A stretch of DNA of 64,000 bases from Carya illinoinensis (taxonomy: Eukaryota > Streptophyta > Magnoliopsida > Fagales > Juglandaceae): NCBI RefSeq assembly GCF_018687715.1, contig NC_056754.1:10759501-10823500 (forward strand), given 5' to 3'. The notes under the pieces are model-generated. The model was given only the letters and a program-made list of their open reading frames with translations, was not told the DNA's origin and did no database searches. Shown here piece after piece: positions 47,300-59,616 of the stretch. Position numbers and translations under genes: made by a program. Position 1 is the stretch's first letter; each line of letters begins with the position of its first letter.

Positions 47300-49490
47300 C
47301 AGTCGATGGACCTTAAAGGTAAATTTATATATAAGTTTCTTCAAACTTGAAATCTTGTTTGTATTAGTTTATTATCTATTTAGATTTTAGCTCAATTTTT
47401 TAATTCTTTTTAGATGATCATTCAGCTTCATCTTCAACCGAGCATTAAGTATTCATCTTCATTTTTTTTGTTTGTTTCTATCAAGCAAAATCTAGTATGA
47501 GGAAAATCGTTGTCTTTGTTTATGCCCATGTTTGATATTTTACATAATTTTATTTATTAAAAAAAATCATATTAACATTCTTCTTTTGTTGTTTATGCCC
47601 ATGTTTGGTCTAATGTTAGCATTGGACAGGTTAGTGGAGATGTGCACATTATACTATTATTTTATATGGTGGCAATGCCTTGTTGCCCTGTGGTTATCAG
47701 ATTTTGTATGTTTTTTTTATATTTTAGGTATGTCGTTCCTTGGAATTATAAACAAGGTATTCCTTGAAATCTGATAAATTTATAAGGCGACGTGCTAATT
47801 GTTGATGTGTGAAAAATTGCATAATATACTGGAAGGGAGGAAAGAGTCATTCCCGACCCACCATGATAATTCTGGCCTCGATCAATCTAGTTTAGTACCC
47901 TCGACAGTGGTATGGTGTGGTTGTACGGTATTAGTGCATATATTCATGGCAATAAACGAAAAATAAGTGTAGAGAAAATAAAGAAAGATGAACACACAAT
48001 TTTTTGTGGTTTGGCATAATGTCTACGTCTACAGGCATTTGAGAAGGATGAATCAATTATAATATGCTTATTACAGTCTCTCATAGCCTCTCATTTTTCA
48101 CTGTGCAATTGAGATCTTGAATATGTTTGTTGAAGAATAACCCTTTGCTGAAGCTCCCTTTCGAAAGGTTGGAAAAGAAGTTGAAGTTGCAGTCGAAGAA
48201 GAACCCATTTGAAGTCATATGGACGTCCCCTTTATCTGATACCTCTTTTCGTGTGCCCCTTGCAATGATGAGACATCGTTCGCTTTGCATGTCTAACCAC
48301 CTCTCACTTTCTCCTGACATTATCCCTCTTGCCTCCTGACACAGTATTCTTTCCTCTTGCCTTTCTACTTTTTCTCTTGTCTCCTAGTGGTGGTCTAGTG
48401 GGCTTAGCCTAGTCTTGGGACTGGATATTTTACCCCTTATACTAATAAATTCATCTTCCAGAAAAATAGGGAAGAGTTGGTTTACTAGCATAGCCAAGCG
48501 TATTTATTCATGTTCAGCTACTATGTGAGCCGTTTCTCAACTTGGATCATGTGAGAAGTGTCAGCGATTCTGCTTAATTGGTGTGAATTGTAATGTAATG
48601 TTGTTGTATCTTAGGCTTGCATTAAACTTAAAAGATAAAAAATTTGCTCTCTTACAAAGTTGTTGATTCGTGGCAGGTATAACATTGGTTACTGAGGAGG
48701 AAAGCAAGGGTCCTCAAACAATAATTTTGAGGTTAGTATATATGCATGCTTCTCTTCTCATTTATATTACAATTCAAGTATTACTTGTTATTCATTGTTT
48801 ACTTGGGAACCAAGTTTTGACTATTGTATTAGGATTATGTTTTCTTGGAGGTTGCTATGTGAACCGTTTGCATGAATCATGCATACAATGTATCAAAAAC
48901 TTCTACATTCACTAAAATTCCTTCAAGTCCTTCCACTGAAAAAGACTATGGTTCTTTGAAGATCCAAACATTGATAATCATAGGTACTTAATTCCAATCT
49001 GCAACATTCTTTCAAAGTCAATTTTGATATTGTAATCATTGAAATTTTTAAACCTTTATGCTAAACATATAAAAGTAGTGGTTTGTTTTTGTTTCTCTTT
49101 TATGCATTGCAGGTGGATTTGGTTCTTATCTTTTGGCATTGAACAAGAAGACATATGAGTTGGGGTCAACAAACAGAGGAACTCTCCAAAGAGTGTTAAG
49201 GAACCTGGACTTGGTTGCATGTATTTTATAATTTTTTTTATTTTGTAATATAATGTATAAATAAATAATAATAATGTAATATGTAGTAGATTACTTTGTG
49301 TTGCATGCATTTTACAAGATGAATATTGATTTTTTACATGCATTTAGTTAAAAAGGTAATTAGTTTGATTCTAACTTTATTTATTTTCGTATATAAATTT
49401 AGTTTTTCTTGACAAATATTTCATATAATATAGGTTTTTATTAAAAAAACAAAAATTGAGCTTTTAAACCTTAATTGAATATAGACTTTA
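47300..49490. other. Intergenic, possible LTR-type fragment, no gene recognised
   Basis: About 47950-48080 contains ACACAATTTTTTGTGGTTTG followed by GTCTACGTCTACAGG, similar to a motif common in plant LTRs. No matching second LTR seen. The open frame at 48670-48915 is unremarkable. Confidence 0.3.
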
Positions 49491-49494
49491 TATT

Positions 49495-50405
49495 ATGGAA
49501 AAGTCTTTTTGCAGACAACTCGCGTACTAAGTCGCGCACCTACGCTGAGGTGGAAATTGAGTTTTAATAAAACGGTGCATATGAGTGGGCAGGGAGATGA
49601 AAAAATGGGGTTGGTAATTGAAATTGGGCGTTTTGCATTTTTGCCTTCTTCGTTGAAACTTGCAAGTGTAGAAGCCTGCAAAATACCATACCACACATTT
49701 AAAACATCAGTAAGATCTGTTTTGGAGATGGGACTTTGAGATATTTTCCCTTCAGTTTTTGCTCTCTCTTGCTCTTCAATTGAAGCATCATGGCCTTTCT
49801 TGCTGTGCATTTTCTTGTACTTGGATATGGCGTCGTCGAAAGCGCGCATGAGAGTGAAATCAACCCACAAGTCATCTTCTTTCTCCATGTTTGTTAATTT
49901 TTCTTCTCCAGGTGACTTGCAGAGGCGTGCCTTCGTCGAAAGCAAGTTCCAACCTGTTGAAGGACTTAAATACCCATATGATGAGAAAGAGCTTTATACA
50001 ACATTGTTGAGAAAATATGTTTGGTTGCTGAGAAAGGGCTTCCTCAACCTCCACTGCTTGTCGCAATCTCTCCTCAGTTACTGTTCTTTTTCACAGCTTT
50101 TGCATTTTTAAGGTTTAAGTTGTTTGGTTGTTGAGAAAATACAATGGGAAACTGAAAGCTTGTCTTTCTCCATCGCGTGCAGAAGAGAACGGCCGAACGT
50201 TAAGAGAGAGAGAGAGTTGCGTTTGTTTTTTGAAAAAATCTAGTTGCAAGTATGATTGTGCACTAATACGTGCAATTGTGATTGGACAAAAAGTAGATTT
50301 TATTGAAAACAATGCTAATTTAAAATTTAAGTATGAAGAAAGCAGTATTGGTATGCAGATTAGTACGCAAATTTGCTTGAATCTAGCAAAACTCTTGCTT
50401 TTTTG
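49495..50405. mobile_element. Possible TIR-bordered non-autonomous element carrying an SMN gene fragment
   Basis: The left border holds GGAAAAGTCTTTTTGCAGAC and GCGTACTAAGTCGCGCACC. The right border, read on the reverse strand, holds AAAAGCAAGAGTTTTGC and GCGTACTAATCTGCATACC. The shared inverted core is GCGTACTAA-TC-GC. Inside lies the SMN-like pseudogene. This is the layout of a Pack-type (gene-capturing) TIR transposon, but no target-site duplication was found and the borders are imperfect. Confidence 0.4.
49560..49888 (-). pseudogene. SMN (survival motor neuron)-like pseudogene fragment
   Basis: From the ATG at 49888 the frame reads MEKEDDLWVDFTLMRAFDDA, then ISKYKKMHSKKG, matching the Gemin2-binding N-terminal helix of SMN proteins (family pattern D-LWDD-AL--A-D-A---K). 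The spacer is short, then DLTDVLNVWY begins the C-terminal YG box. Just after WY a small insertion shifts the frame, and the rest (AGFYTCKF) continues the YG box in another frame. SMN acts in snRNP assembly. Most of the middle of the protein is missing, the acidic WDD is WVD, and the frame is broken, so this is a dead, internally shortened copy. No intron is visible within it. Confidence 0.7.
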
Positions 50406-50409
50406 ATGT

Positions 50410-51890
50410 CTTTCTCTTCTATTCGTATTTTTTCTTTTTTTCTTTTTTCTTTTTTATTAAATTAGTATCTGACTATTGAAATAATCAGCATAAGAAAAAT
50501 GGTATGCGGGTTGGGTAACTAGCACGTCTCTTATATTATAAATAAATCAATCAATCAGGTTGTACCCGGATTCACCCTAGTACCAACCCAGGTTTGGAAC
50601 TCAAATTTCCAGCCAAGTGCCCCATCCAAAACTCGAGTGAACAGTCTTAATCGAAACTTGATGGACGTGGAAGAACCTTACAAGTTACAACAAAAAAGGC
50701 AAAAATAAATAAAATAAAAACCTTAAGAACAAATCAAGATAATTCATTCAAGAATGCGAACAAGTGCGTCTCATAAATAAAAAGATAAATTTATTATCGA
50801 CTGCATTATTGGAGTTAAAAATGTGTGAATCTAGATTTTTTAAAGTTTTATTTTCCAAACTCATGAATTAGAATCAATTTAGGTGAAGTGTGAAACAATT
50901 CATTTGTAGTGGTCTTTTTATTATGAAAAACTCTATATGCAGCGAGTTTGCGCACACCCTTGCGCATGAAGAAGACCTAATGTAGCCACCTGGAAAATGA
51001 TACAGAGTGTTTTGGGGAGCTCGAAAAATGGGATGCGTTTGGGCGGGAAAAATGGAGAGGCAAGAGAGGAGAAATTTTGTGCGTTGAAATCATCGAATGA
51101 AAACGGTGGCAAAGGAGTGCAAATGCACATATTTCTCTCCCCCACGGATACAATGATCCCATGCCTCTATAGATGTTTGCTTCTCTATCTCTTTGCATAT
51201 CATGGTTAAGAAAAGAATGATCTTTTGTCAAAATCTCTCAAAATTGCTACTCCATCCATGTAAATATTACCGAGTATGTCCCGGCACAATGCACATGGAA
51301 AAGATTGCTCTTTGATGCTTCATATGGCCTTGAACTCAGCTTCCTATGCTCCTATACAACCAGCGTGTAACTTCAATTTTTCTTTGTATGTATGCCAAGT
51401 GTGTGATGTCTGCTGCTTGTACACAGCTCCTTGACAATACATTTCCTTGCATCATGTTAAAGATGCAAAGCTTCATGATGATTCGATTGATTTCAGAGTC
51501 TGTTGTGAAAAAATGATAGGATCGGATTCCTTTGATAGTTGCAGATACAAATATTGCTTTTTCTATAGGATATATATATACACACTCTTCTTTTCCGTTA
51601 TTCTTCAGGACTATGTGCCATATACGTGTATATATTTCCTTTAATTGTAAGTAATTGGGAGTCCAATACCTTACTATATCAGGTAACATTACAGGAAGCA
51701 AAATTTTCTTAGGGTATATAGATCGGTTATCTCGTTTTGGTCATTGAGAAATTTATTAATTTTGTGCAGAAAATATAGCAAAGTTTCTATTCTCAACAAG
51801 ATGATGGAATCGTGGAATTATTGATGATGACTCCCTGAACGATCATGTCACGGATAATTAACGCTTCAAATATAAAAAATAAGGTTTTGC
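50410..51890. other. Intergenic, no gene recognised
   Basis: A second sequence resembling the TIR-like border above (GAAAAACTCTATATGCAGCG, then GTTTGCGCACACCC) starts near 50924, but I cannot find its partner. Open frames at 50933-51231 and 51336-51701 have no recognisable domain. Confidence 0.4.
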
Positions 51891-51894
51891 TAGG

Positions 51895-52085
51895 TTACAC
51901 ATTTTAGATGGGATAATTTGTTAAAGGTTGGAAAAAAATTATGATAATATAATTTTTTAATATTAATTTTATTTAGAGATTTATAAAAATTTAATTGTTT
52001 ATTATATTTTGTGTGAAAATTTAAAAAAATTAAAATTATATGAGATGAAATTGAATAATTTAGTTTTATATAATCAAACCAGAAC
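51895..52085. repeat. AT-rich MITE-like element, copy 5
   Basis: Contains TTATTATATTTTGTGTGAAA and ATGAGATGAAATTG, as in the other copies, ending TAATCAAACCAG. Followed by a GA run at 52098-52121. Confidence 0.55.
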
Positions 52086-52089
52086 TAAA

Positions 52090-52094
52090 CCTTT

Positions 52095-52125
<31 letters not shown>

Positions 52126-53700
52126 TCTTTCAATCGGACTAAGAATACCTTCAGTTCATCAACATATTACTAAAAGCAAGTAAGTTTCTATCAATAATTT
52201 CAAGTAGTTGCGTCTCTTTCAAACTACAATCAATTTTGTGAACAGGTAGAGTTAACAAATTCCTACAAGTCTTTAAAGAGGTAAAAGAAAATGGGTAGCG
52301 AAGGAGCGCATCGCAGCCGGCCTTCAAGATCTGAGTGAGAGACGTGCGCCGTGGAGGAACGAGGACCGTGATCATAAGATGGGGGTGCGAAAATCAGATC
52401 AAAGAACACGGAAATCGAACGGAACTATGCTGTTTTCTTCATCGTGTATTTCTTTCTCTAAAATAAAAAATAGATAACATCACATCAATAAAGTAGATAA
52501 TTTCGCAATATGACCTGTATGCAGAAAGATCGTTTTTTCATGCATATGATCATGTCTTCCATGGAATATGGCACAATACACTATTACACGCTTTATTGTA
52601 CGTAATATGTCCTTTCAACGATGCTATTTGACTGCACGTTTGCAGTGTTCCTTCTGTTTTACTTTGTTTTTACCTTGTCTTTTCAAACTCCACGTAACAT
52701 GTTTTTCCCTTGCCTTTTCAGGAGGAGGAGGAGGAAGGGGCCTGAATAGAAAGAACTATGGCCCAATTTGCTAAAGTGATTCGTCCCTAACAAGGTTTTT
52801 TTTATATTTTTTTTAAAGGTTTATTTATCAGCCCATAATTTGACACATGATAGTCAAGGATGTGACTGTGACGCATGTCATGTTAACTTGTAAATTATAT
52901 TTTAATTTTTATATATTACAGTAAATCTCACAACTTAGCAAATTTATAAGCAAGAATCAACGTAGACATCTTCCCTAATTACTTAATCAAATTAAATTGT
53001 CAAATATAATAAGAGATGGACACAACATTAAATGCTATTATATATATGATCTACGTTGCCTACAAATTATTCACAAACAATATTAAATATTGTAACCCCA
53101 CATAATACATCTATCTTTCTTGACAATTAGATCCCCCGGTTCAATCAAATAATTGAATAGGTAAATCTACTCCATGAATATTGATTCTCTCTCTATCTAT
53201 CTATAAATATATATATATATATATATATTCGTCTCAAAATAGATATAGATGTTGTGTTTTCCATTTTTTATCCTAACAAAAATGCATAGAACTTAAACCG
53301 ACATTACTTGACCCAACTAAGTGCATTTTAGGAAGATCCCTGTTGTTGTTGTTGTTTTTTTTTATATATTTTTTGTAACAAATTTCTTTCAGCACATTTT
53401 TGTAAATGGGGATACATATCTATTTTAGAGTTAAAATACACTCTCATTTATTTATAATCTGAGTATTTCAAACTCTAAAATATAGAGTAAGCCAGAAACA
53501 ATATATAAAGTTAGTCATACAATATTTATTAATCATTAAATATTATTTGAAAAATCCTCTTGCATATATTGCAGTATAATGGTATCCTATTTTATACCAT
53601 CAATCTGCAAGAACAATACTATTACCGGCCTGATGCCTTCCTTTTTGAAAGAAACTTCTATATATCACTCATAAAATCAAACACTACATAGTTTATCTTT
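52090..53700. other. Intergenic, AT-rich, no gene recognised
   Basis: GA run at 52098-52121, TA run at about 53206-53229, and TTG repeats near 53342. No coding or RNA gene signal. Confidence 0.5.
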
Positions 53701-53719
53701 TTCCAGACTATTAACAATG

Positions 53720-56700
53720 AAGTCCGAGACTTTTTCAATCTACACTCTTTCATCATCTAAACTTGATGCTTCCTTTGCTAACTCATGAGCCATTGTGTTG
53801 TTTTCTCTATGAACAGATTGTATCTTCCGTTCACTTCTATTTTTCAACACCTTCTTGATGTCTTCAACTATATGGCCATAGTAAGTCATGACCTCATCTT
53901 CACTCATTACTGTCTTTATGATGATTTGTGCATCCCCTTCTAATATTGCCTTTCGGAAATTCAAATCCTTACAAAACTCCATGGCTTTCCATAGAGCACA
54001 GCACTCTGCTAATTCAAGTTGCTGGACATTACTTCTTTAAGCACATACTACTGCCAAGGCCTCTCCTTTCTCCCGTCCTCATCCTTTTATTATTGATATC
54101 TAGAGAAGCATCCCAATTCACTTTCAAAAATTCTGTTGTAGTCTTTTCCATTTTTGCTTATTTCTTTCATCCACTGCTGGTGGCTCTTCATTCTTTGAAA
54201 TTTCCTATGCTTGCTTGAATTCTTCCAAGCCTTCCCAAGACAACTTGATTACTTTATATGGACTTTGTAGCATGTTCTCAAATACAAGCTCATTTCTTCT
54301 GTGCCACACTCTCCTCACTTGTACAGCAAACTCCTCCAACTATGACTTATTCAATTTTTCCATCAACTTTTCCCAAAGTATAAGGAAGTATCTTCAGCAC
54401 ATAACTTTGTCCCTCTACCCATATATCGTTAGCTGCTCGACATCTCCACAGAGCATGCATCATTGTCTCTACTTCTCTGAGACAAATTGGGTGGTTAGGA
54501 TCTTCTACTATCTTCCTATGAAACAGGTTCTTTTTTGTTGTTAACAAGTTATTTCCAACCTTCCATAGAAAAACCTTCACCACTCCTAGCACCTCTAGAT
54601 CTCATATGCTGCTCCATCTACTATCCATTGATGATTCTCCTAAGACAACTTTTTTCCTGACAGCTTTTTTCCTTTCCAGCTCTAGGAAATATGTACTCAT
54701 TACTATGAATACCCCTTTTTTGGAAGGGCCCCATATAAGTTTATCCTTAATGCTGCATTTGCTCAATGACATACTACAAATCTAATCTGTCTCTTCTTTA
54801 GCAAAAATGGATTTTACTAGTTCTTCATTCCACTCTCCTTTTTGCTTTATTATTAGCTCACCTACATTTGAATCTGCACTAAGTATTAAAATTGGTGACT
54901 GGATAGTGTAAGAAGATGTTGTAGATAACCATTTATAGCCACATATCTAAATTTTACTCCCATTCCCCACTCTCCATCTCCGACCCTCCTTTAACAATTC
55001 ACAAGTTGTCCATATACTTCTCCAACTCAGAAAGGGTTTATGACCCAATTTTGCCTCTAACAGAGTTGAGCTTATGAAATACTTCTCTTTAAATATCACT
55101 GTAGCCAATGAATTTGGATTTTGAATGAATCTCCACCATTGTTTTGCTAGTAGAGCAACTTTCCAAATCCTTGAAGCCCATTCCTCCCTTCCCCTTCTAC
55201 AAATCCATCTTGTTCCAACTCCTCTAGTGCACTTCACCCTTTTTCTAGTGATTTTCCCACTAGAATTTTGAGAACATAACATTAATGTTATTATACAATT
55301 TTGTTGGGAGCCTAAAAGCACTCATAGTCTATGTTGGAATAGCCTAAAGCACTGCTTTTATCATCACCTCTTTCCCTGCTTGAGAGAGAAAATTGTTCTT
55401 CCAATTGTCTATTTTCTACCATACCCTCTTTTTTATTCCTCTAAATGTATTTTGATCTTCCTACTATAGCAAAAAGACATGGATACCTTTCATAACTTTC
55501 ACACACTAATGCATTTCCCAGTTTCAGAATTCTCTTTCTATTTTCTGCATGTGTATTGCTATTAAAAAAGATAGAAGTCTTGTCTTTATTAAGAAATTGT
55601 CCTGAGGCTTTCTCATACCTTTTTAGCACCTCTTGCAACGTGTTCAACTCCTCCACCTTTGATCTTTTAAATTAAATGCAATCATCCGTAAATAGGAGAT
55701 GGTTAGTACTAGTCTCCCTCCCCCCCTCCTTACCACTTGAATTCCTCTAGTATTACTCTTCTGCTCATACTTGTTGAGAAAATGACTAAACCCTTCAACA
55801 TATAATATGAATAGATAAGGTGACAAAGGATCTCCCTGTTTTAGACCCCTCGTGGGGAAAAACTTTACTCCTGATTTACCATTAATGAGAACTGAGTAAG
55901 ACATTGAAGTTGCATAGCTCATAATTGGATTATCCATCTATCACAAAACCCTATCCTTTTCATCACTGCTTCCAAGTATATTCCACTCAATTTGATCATA
56001 TGCCTTTGACGTATCAAATTTTATGGCCATACTCCAAGTTTTATCTATCTTCCGGGTTCTCATAGAATGCAACACTTTATAAGTCACCATGATGTTATCA
56101 GTAATCAGTTTTAGGTAAGAAGACACTTTGTGTAGAAGAGATGATTGCTGAAAGCACCTTCTTGAATTTGTTAGCAATTGTTTTTGACATTATCTTATAC
56201 AATACATTACATATACTTATGGGTCTATACTCACTAACATGCTCAAGACATTTGACTTGGGGAATGAGAGCAAGATATGTATGATTTATTAAGGGATGCA
56301 CAATATTACCATTTAGTAAGGATAAGACAACTTGACACACCTCATCCGTAATAATACTCCACTGGTTTTGATAGAAGCATGCCCTAAAACCATATAGACT
56401 TGGAGACTTCAGAGGAGCCATTTGCTTTATCGCCTCTTCTACCTCTAGTCTTGTGAAACTCTTTGAGATGCTTTTATTCATTTCTGCTGTGACTCGTGGC
56501 TCCACATTCTTTAAGCATTCCTCAATGTCTTCTCGGGTTGGTTACATTGTAGTAAATAAACTCTCATAGTAAGTACTAAAGACCCTTTTAATGTCCACAA
56601 TATTATTGAGAATTCTGTTCTAATCATTAGAAACTTCCATTATGACATTTTTCTTTCTTCTTTGATTAGCACAATCATGGAAATATTTCTTGTTCCTATC

Positions 56701-57665
56701 TTCAAGCTTGTACCAATTTCTCTTTATCCTTTGTCTCCATTTCATTTCTTCTTTTTCAAGAAGAGAACTTAGCTCTTCTTGCACCCTCCTTATTTCTTCT
56801 GTGTTGGGCTTGCCTTTAACAATTTACAATTGTTTAAGAGTTATTGTTTTTTCCTTAATATCTTTCCCCCTCTCCCTACTTATCTGTCTAAGAATTTGAA
56901 GCCTCTTTGTTTCTATGAGTAAGTCTTGCACAGACCTTTTTGGTTCCATCTCCATTGTTTCCTTCTTCCAAGCCTTCTTTAACACAATGTCATATCCCTC
57001 TTCATGGGCCCAACTTGCTTTATATTTGAATCTTTTTTTCCCTTTCCATCCTCTATGTCTCCCCTGACTTACATGAATCAGCAATGGTTTGTGGTCAAAG
57101 CTTCTAGCAGCCAGTACCTCTACCCAAATCTCATTGTATACTTCGAACCAATTTGGATTTGCGACTACCTTGCCTAACCTTTATTTAGTGAATATCTCAT
57201 CCCCATGCCTATTGCTTCATGTATACTTATCCCCCTTGTATACTAGGTCATGCGAATTCCCTTTCTCAAGAGTATCTGTGAACATAGCCATTTGACTTTC
57301 GAGCCTTGGTATTCTCCCTTCTTTCTCATCATTTGTTAGGATCTCATTGAAATCCCCTACAATACATCATCCCTAATAATTCATGGGTTTTAGGGAAGAT
57401 AAAAGCTTCCATACCTCTTTTCTTCTTGTTGTTTCAAGCTACCCATAGAATCCAATAAACTGCCAGCATAACTTTAGTTCCTCATCAGTTACCCAAGCAC
57501 TGATATGCCTTTGAGAATAATTCACCATTTCCATTCTCACCATATTGTTCCAGAGTAGAACCAAACCTTGTCCTTTGCCTGTTGATTCAAATATAAAACA
57601 TCCATCACAATTCAACATTCTCTTCAAGCTGTCATACCTCCCAGCTTTAAGTTTGGCTCCATAAT
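53720..57665 (-). mobile_element. Nearly full-length dead LINE (endonuclease, RT, zf-RVT, RNase H)
   Basis: On the minus strand, 5' to 3': endonuclease piece (57627-57439: GKGQGLVLLWNNMVRMEMV); linker (57084-56824); reverse transcriptase (56505-55644: VEEAIKQMAPLKSPSLYGFR, YLALIPQV, EYRPISICNVLYKIMSKTIA, FDTSKAYDQIEWN, TRGLKQGDPLSPYLFIL); post-RT (QFLNKDKTSIFFNSN; GVGTRWICRRGREEWASRIW); zf-RVT (54592-54347: HPICLREVETMMHALWRC); and RNase H (53982-53740: LEGDAQIIIKTVM). Frames are broken many times, so it is inactive and old. It is a different family from the LINEs in MSH3, and closer in architecture to the RNase H-bearing relic at 18.1-19.9 kb. Confidence 0.9.
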
Positions 57666-57672
57666 GAATACT

Positions 57673-57885
57673 AAGGCCAAGTTTGGATAGTAGACTGAGT
57701 TGAGATAAAAATTTAAAATATTATTTTTTAATATTATTATTATTTTAAAATTTAAAAAAGTTGAATTGCGATTTGAAAAAATTGAATTGTTTATTATATT
57801 TTGTGTTAAAAGTTTGGAAAGTTGAAATGATTAGATGAGATGAGTTAAATTAAGTTAGGTAGGCTTAGTAACCAAACGCTGTCTA
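57673..57885. repeat. AT-rich MITE-like element, copy 6
   Basis: Starts GGCCAAGTTTGGATAGTAGA directly after the LINE and ends GTAACCAAACGCTGTC, with inverted GTTTGG / CCAAAC ends and the shared core (ATTGTTTATTATATTTTGTG). Confidence 0.7.
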
Positions 57886-57889
57886 GATA

Positions 57890-59460
57890 TTTGGATTTCT
57901 TGTCCTTTGCTATATTGCAAAGGTTTTGAAGTTTACAATAATCATACACCTTTAATTGGTTAACAAGGAGTTTACATTTATTACATTAAAATTATTTTAT
58001 AAAATTATTTTTTATAAAATTATTTTTACATCATTTTTTTATTAATTTTTTATTGAATAAGGCTAGATAAAATCATAAACTGCACAAATGCGGTATAATA
58101 TTTTTAAAAAATAGACTTTATTATTAAAAAATTAATTTTTTATATATAAATCACATATTTATTTATTTATTTATTAAAAAATTATGTATTTTCTACGTTT
58201 CACAATTACAAATACTATTTCCTTTTTTTATTACATACCCAAATCGTTATTCGAAGATAAAAGCGACAACTCCCGGCCGTACCTGGCCTTTGTCCTCGAT
58301 AGAAGTAAAAGATAGCAATGCCACGTCTTTCATTTTCTAGTTGGCTAAGAAAATGAAAAAATAAAAATAAAACGCAATAGCTCAATCAGAGAAGTTTGGA
58401 AAAAAAAAAAGAAAAAAAAAAGAAAAAAAAAACAGTGCACTTCATAAATACGGAAACTTGTGGTTTAAGAGCGCTCATAAAATATATATATATATATATA
58501 TATAGAGCATTAATATACGAAGAATTTTGTATGTATATGATTAGGTGGTGTTTAAAGGTAGGAGGAGAGAAAAGTTGAGGGGACAAAAGGCTTGGCTGAG
58601 ACCACGTAAGACAAAGAGGACAAGAGCTTGTATCCACACCATTCCTTACATAAAATGAGGCACAAAAGCAACCAGCACTACGGTTTTTTCTCCTTCACCA
58701 CTTTGGCTATACATCCATATGCATTTAATACAACCCCATCCTATAAAGTACAAAAACTTACATAGAGTATACCACGAATTATTATTATTATTAATTTACG
58801 GGTCCACTAGAGTAGTGAAATATCATAAATCAATACCCCATTTTCCTTTGGAAAGTAGATGCACACAAAATTAAATGAAATTACATCCTAAATTGGAAAA
58901 AAAATAAAATTAAATACACTGTTTCAAGTGAAATATCCATGTCTGGATCTTATTTTTCGTGGTACTTTCAGAGTCTACGTCAGACACATAGTACATATAT
59001 ATATATATATATGGATGCACCAGTACCTATCTATCTGTAAACCAATCCGAATTACTTTCAATATCATCACCCAGCGGCCATGCGATAGTACGTATTATTT
59101 TCAATATTTACAAAATTAATCGACTTATTATTAATACAAGCCATTAATTAATTAACTTGCATCTAGCCATTATTATTAATAGATCATCTTAATGTTATGG
59201 ACATTATATCATATATATATATGGCCAATATTTTTAGTTATTTAATTAAACTTTCCTCTTGCGGAAAGAAAGCAAAAATGAAATTAAGAAGAAAAAGCCA
59301 AAAAAAAAATGTAATGTCATTATAGATATATACGTACGGACTGTCAGTTTAATTCGTAGTTTCAGATTATATATAGTATTATTGTATTTGATTTGAGCTT
59401 AATTGCTAGTAGAAAAAAAATAACTAACCTACTATTCGTGTTTGGCTTTAATTTATAAGC
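57890..59460. other. Intergenic / RUP upstream region, no gene seen
   Basis: Very AT-rich, with TATTTTTTATAAAATTATTT repeats near 58000, A-rich runs at 58399-58431, TA runs at 58482-58503 and 58996-59012. Nothing coding. Confidence 0.5.
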
Positions 59461-59465
59461 CATAT

Positions 59466-59476
59466 ATATTTATAAA

Positions 59477-59510
<34 letters not shown>

Positions 59511-59522
59511 ATATATATATAT
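59466..59522. repeat. (TA)n(GT)n(TA)n compound microsatellite just upstream of the RUP gene
   Basis: TA, GT and TA dinucleotide runs in a row. Translation through it yields a spurious MCVCVYIYM leader, so the upstream ATG at 59497 should not be used. It may also serve as a TATA-like core promoter region. Confidence 0.85.
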
Positions 59523-59616
59523 GCGGTGGCTAGAATTGATAGAAGAGAGCGCTTTCATTGGTCCAAATGCCCCCAAAACCTTCAATAACATCTCCACCAC
59601 TCCATATGAATGGGCA

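Noticed and set aside
47950..48110. LTR-like motif (TTTTTTGTGGTTTGGC followed by GTCTACGTCTACAGG)
   Set aside because: Similar to motifs in plant LTRs, but no second LTR, primer-binding site or coding relic nearby; too weak to call an element.
48670..48915. 81-codon plus-strand frame with hydrophobic segments
   Set aside because: Hydrophobicity comes from T-rich composition; no conserved motif or splice context.
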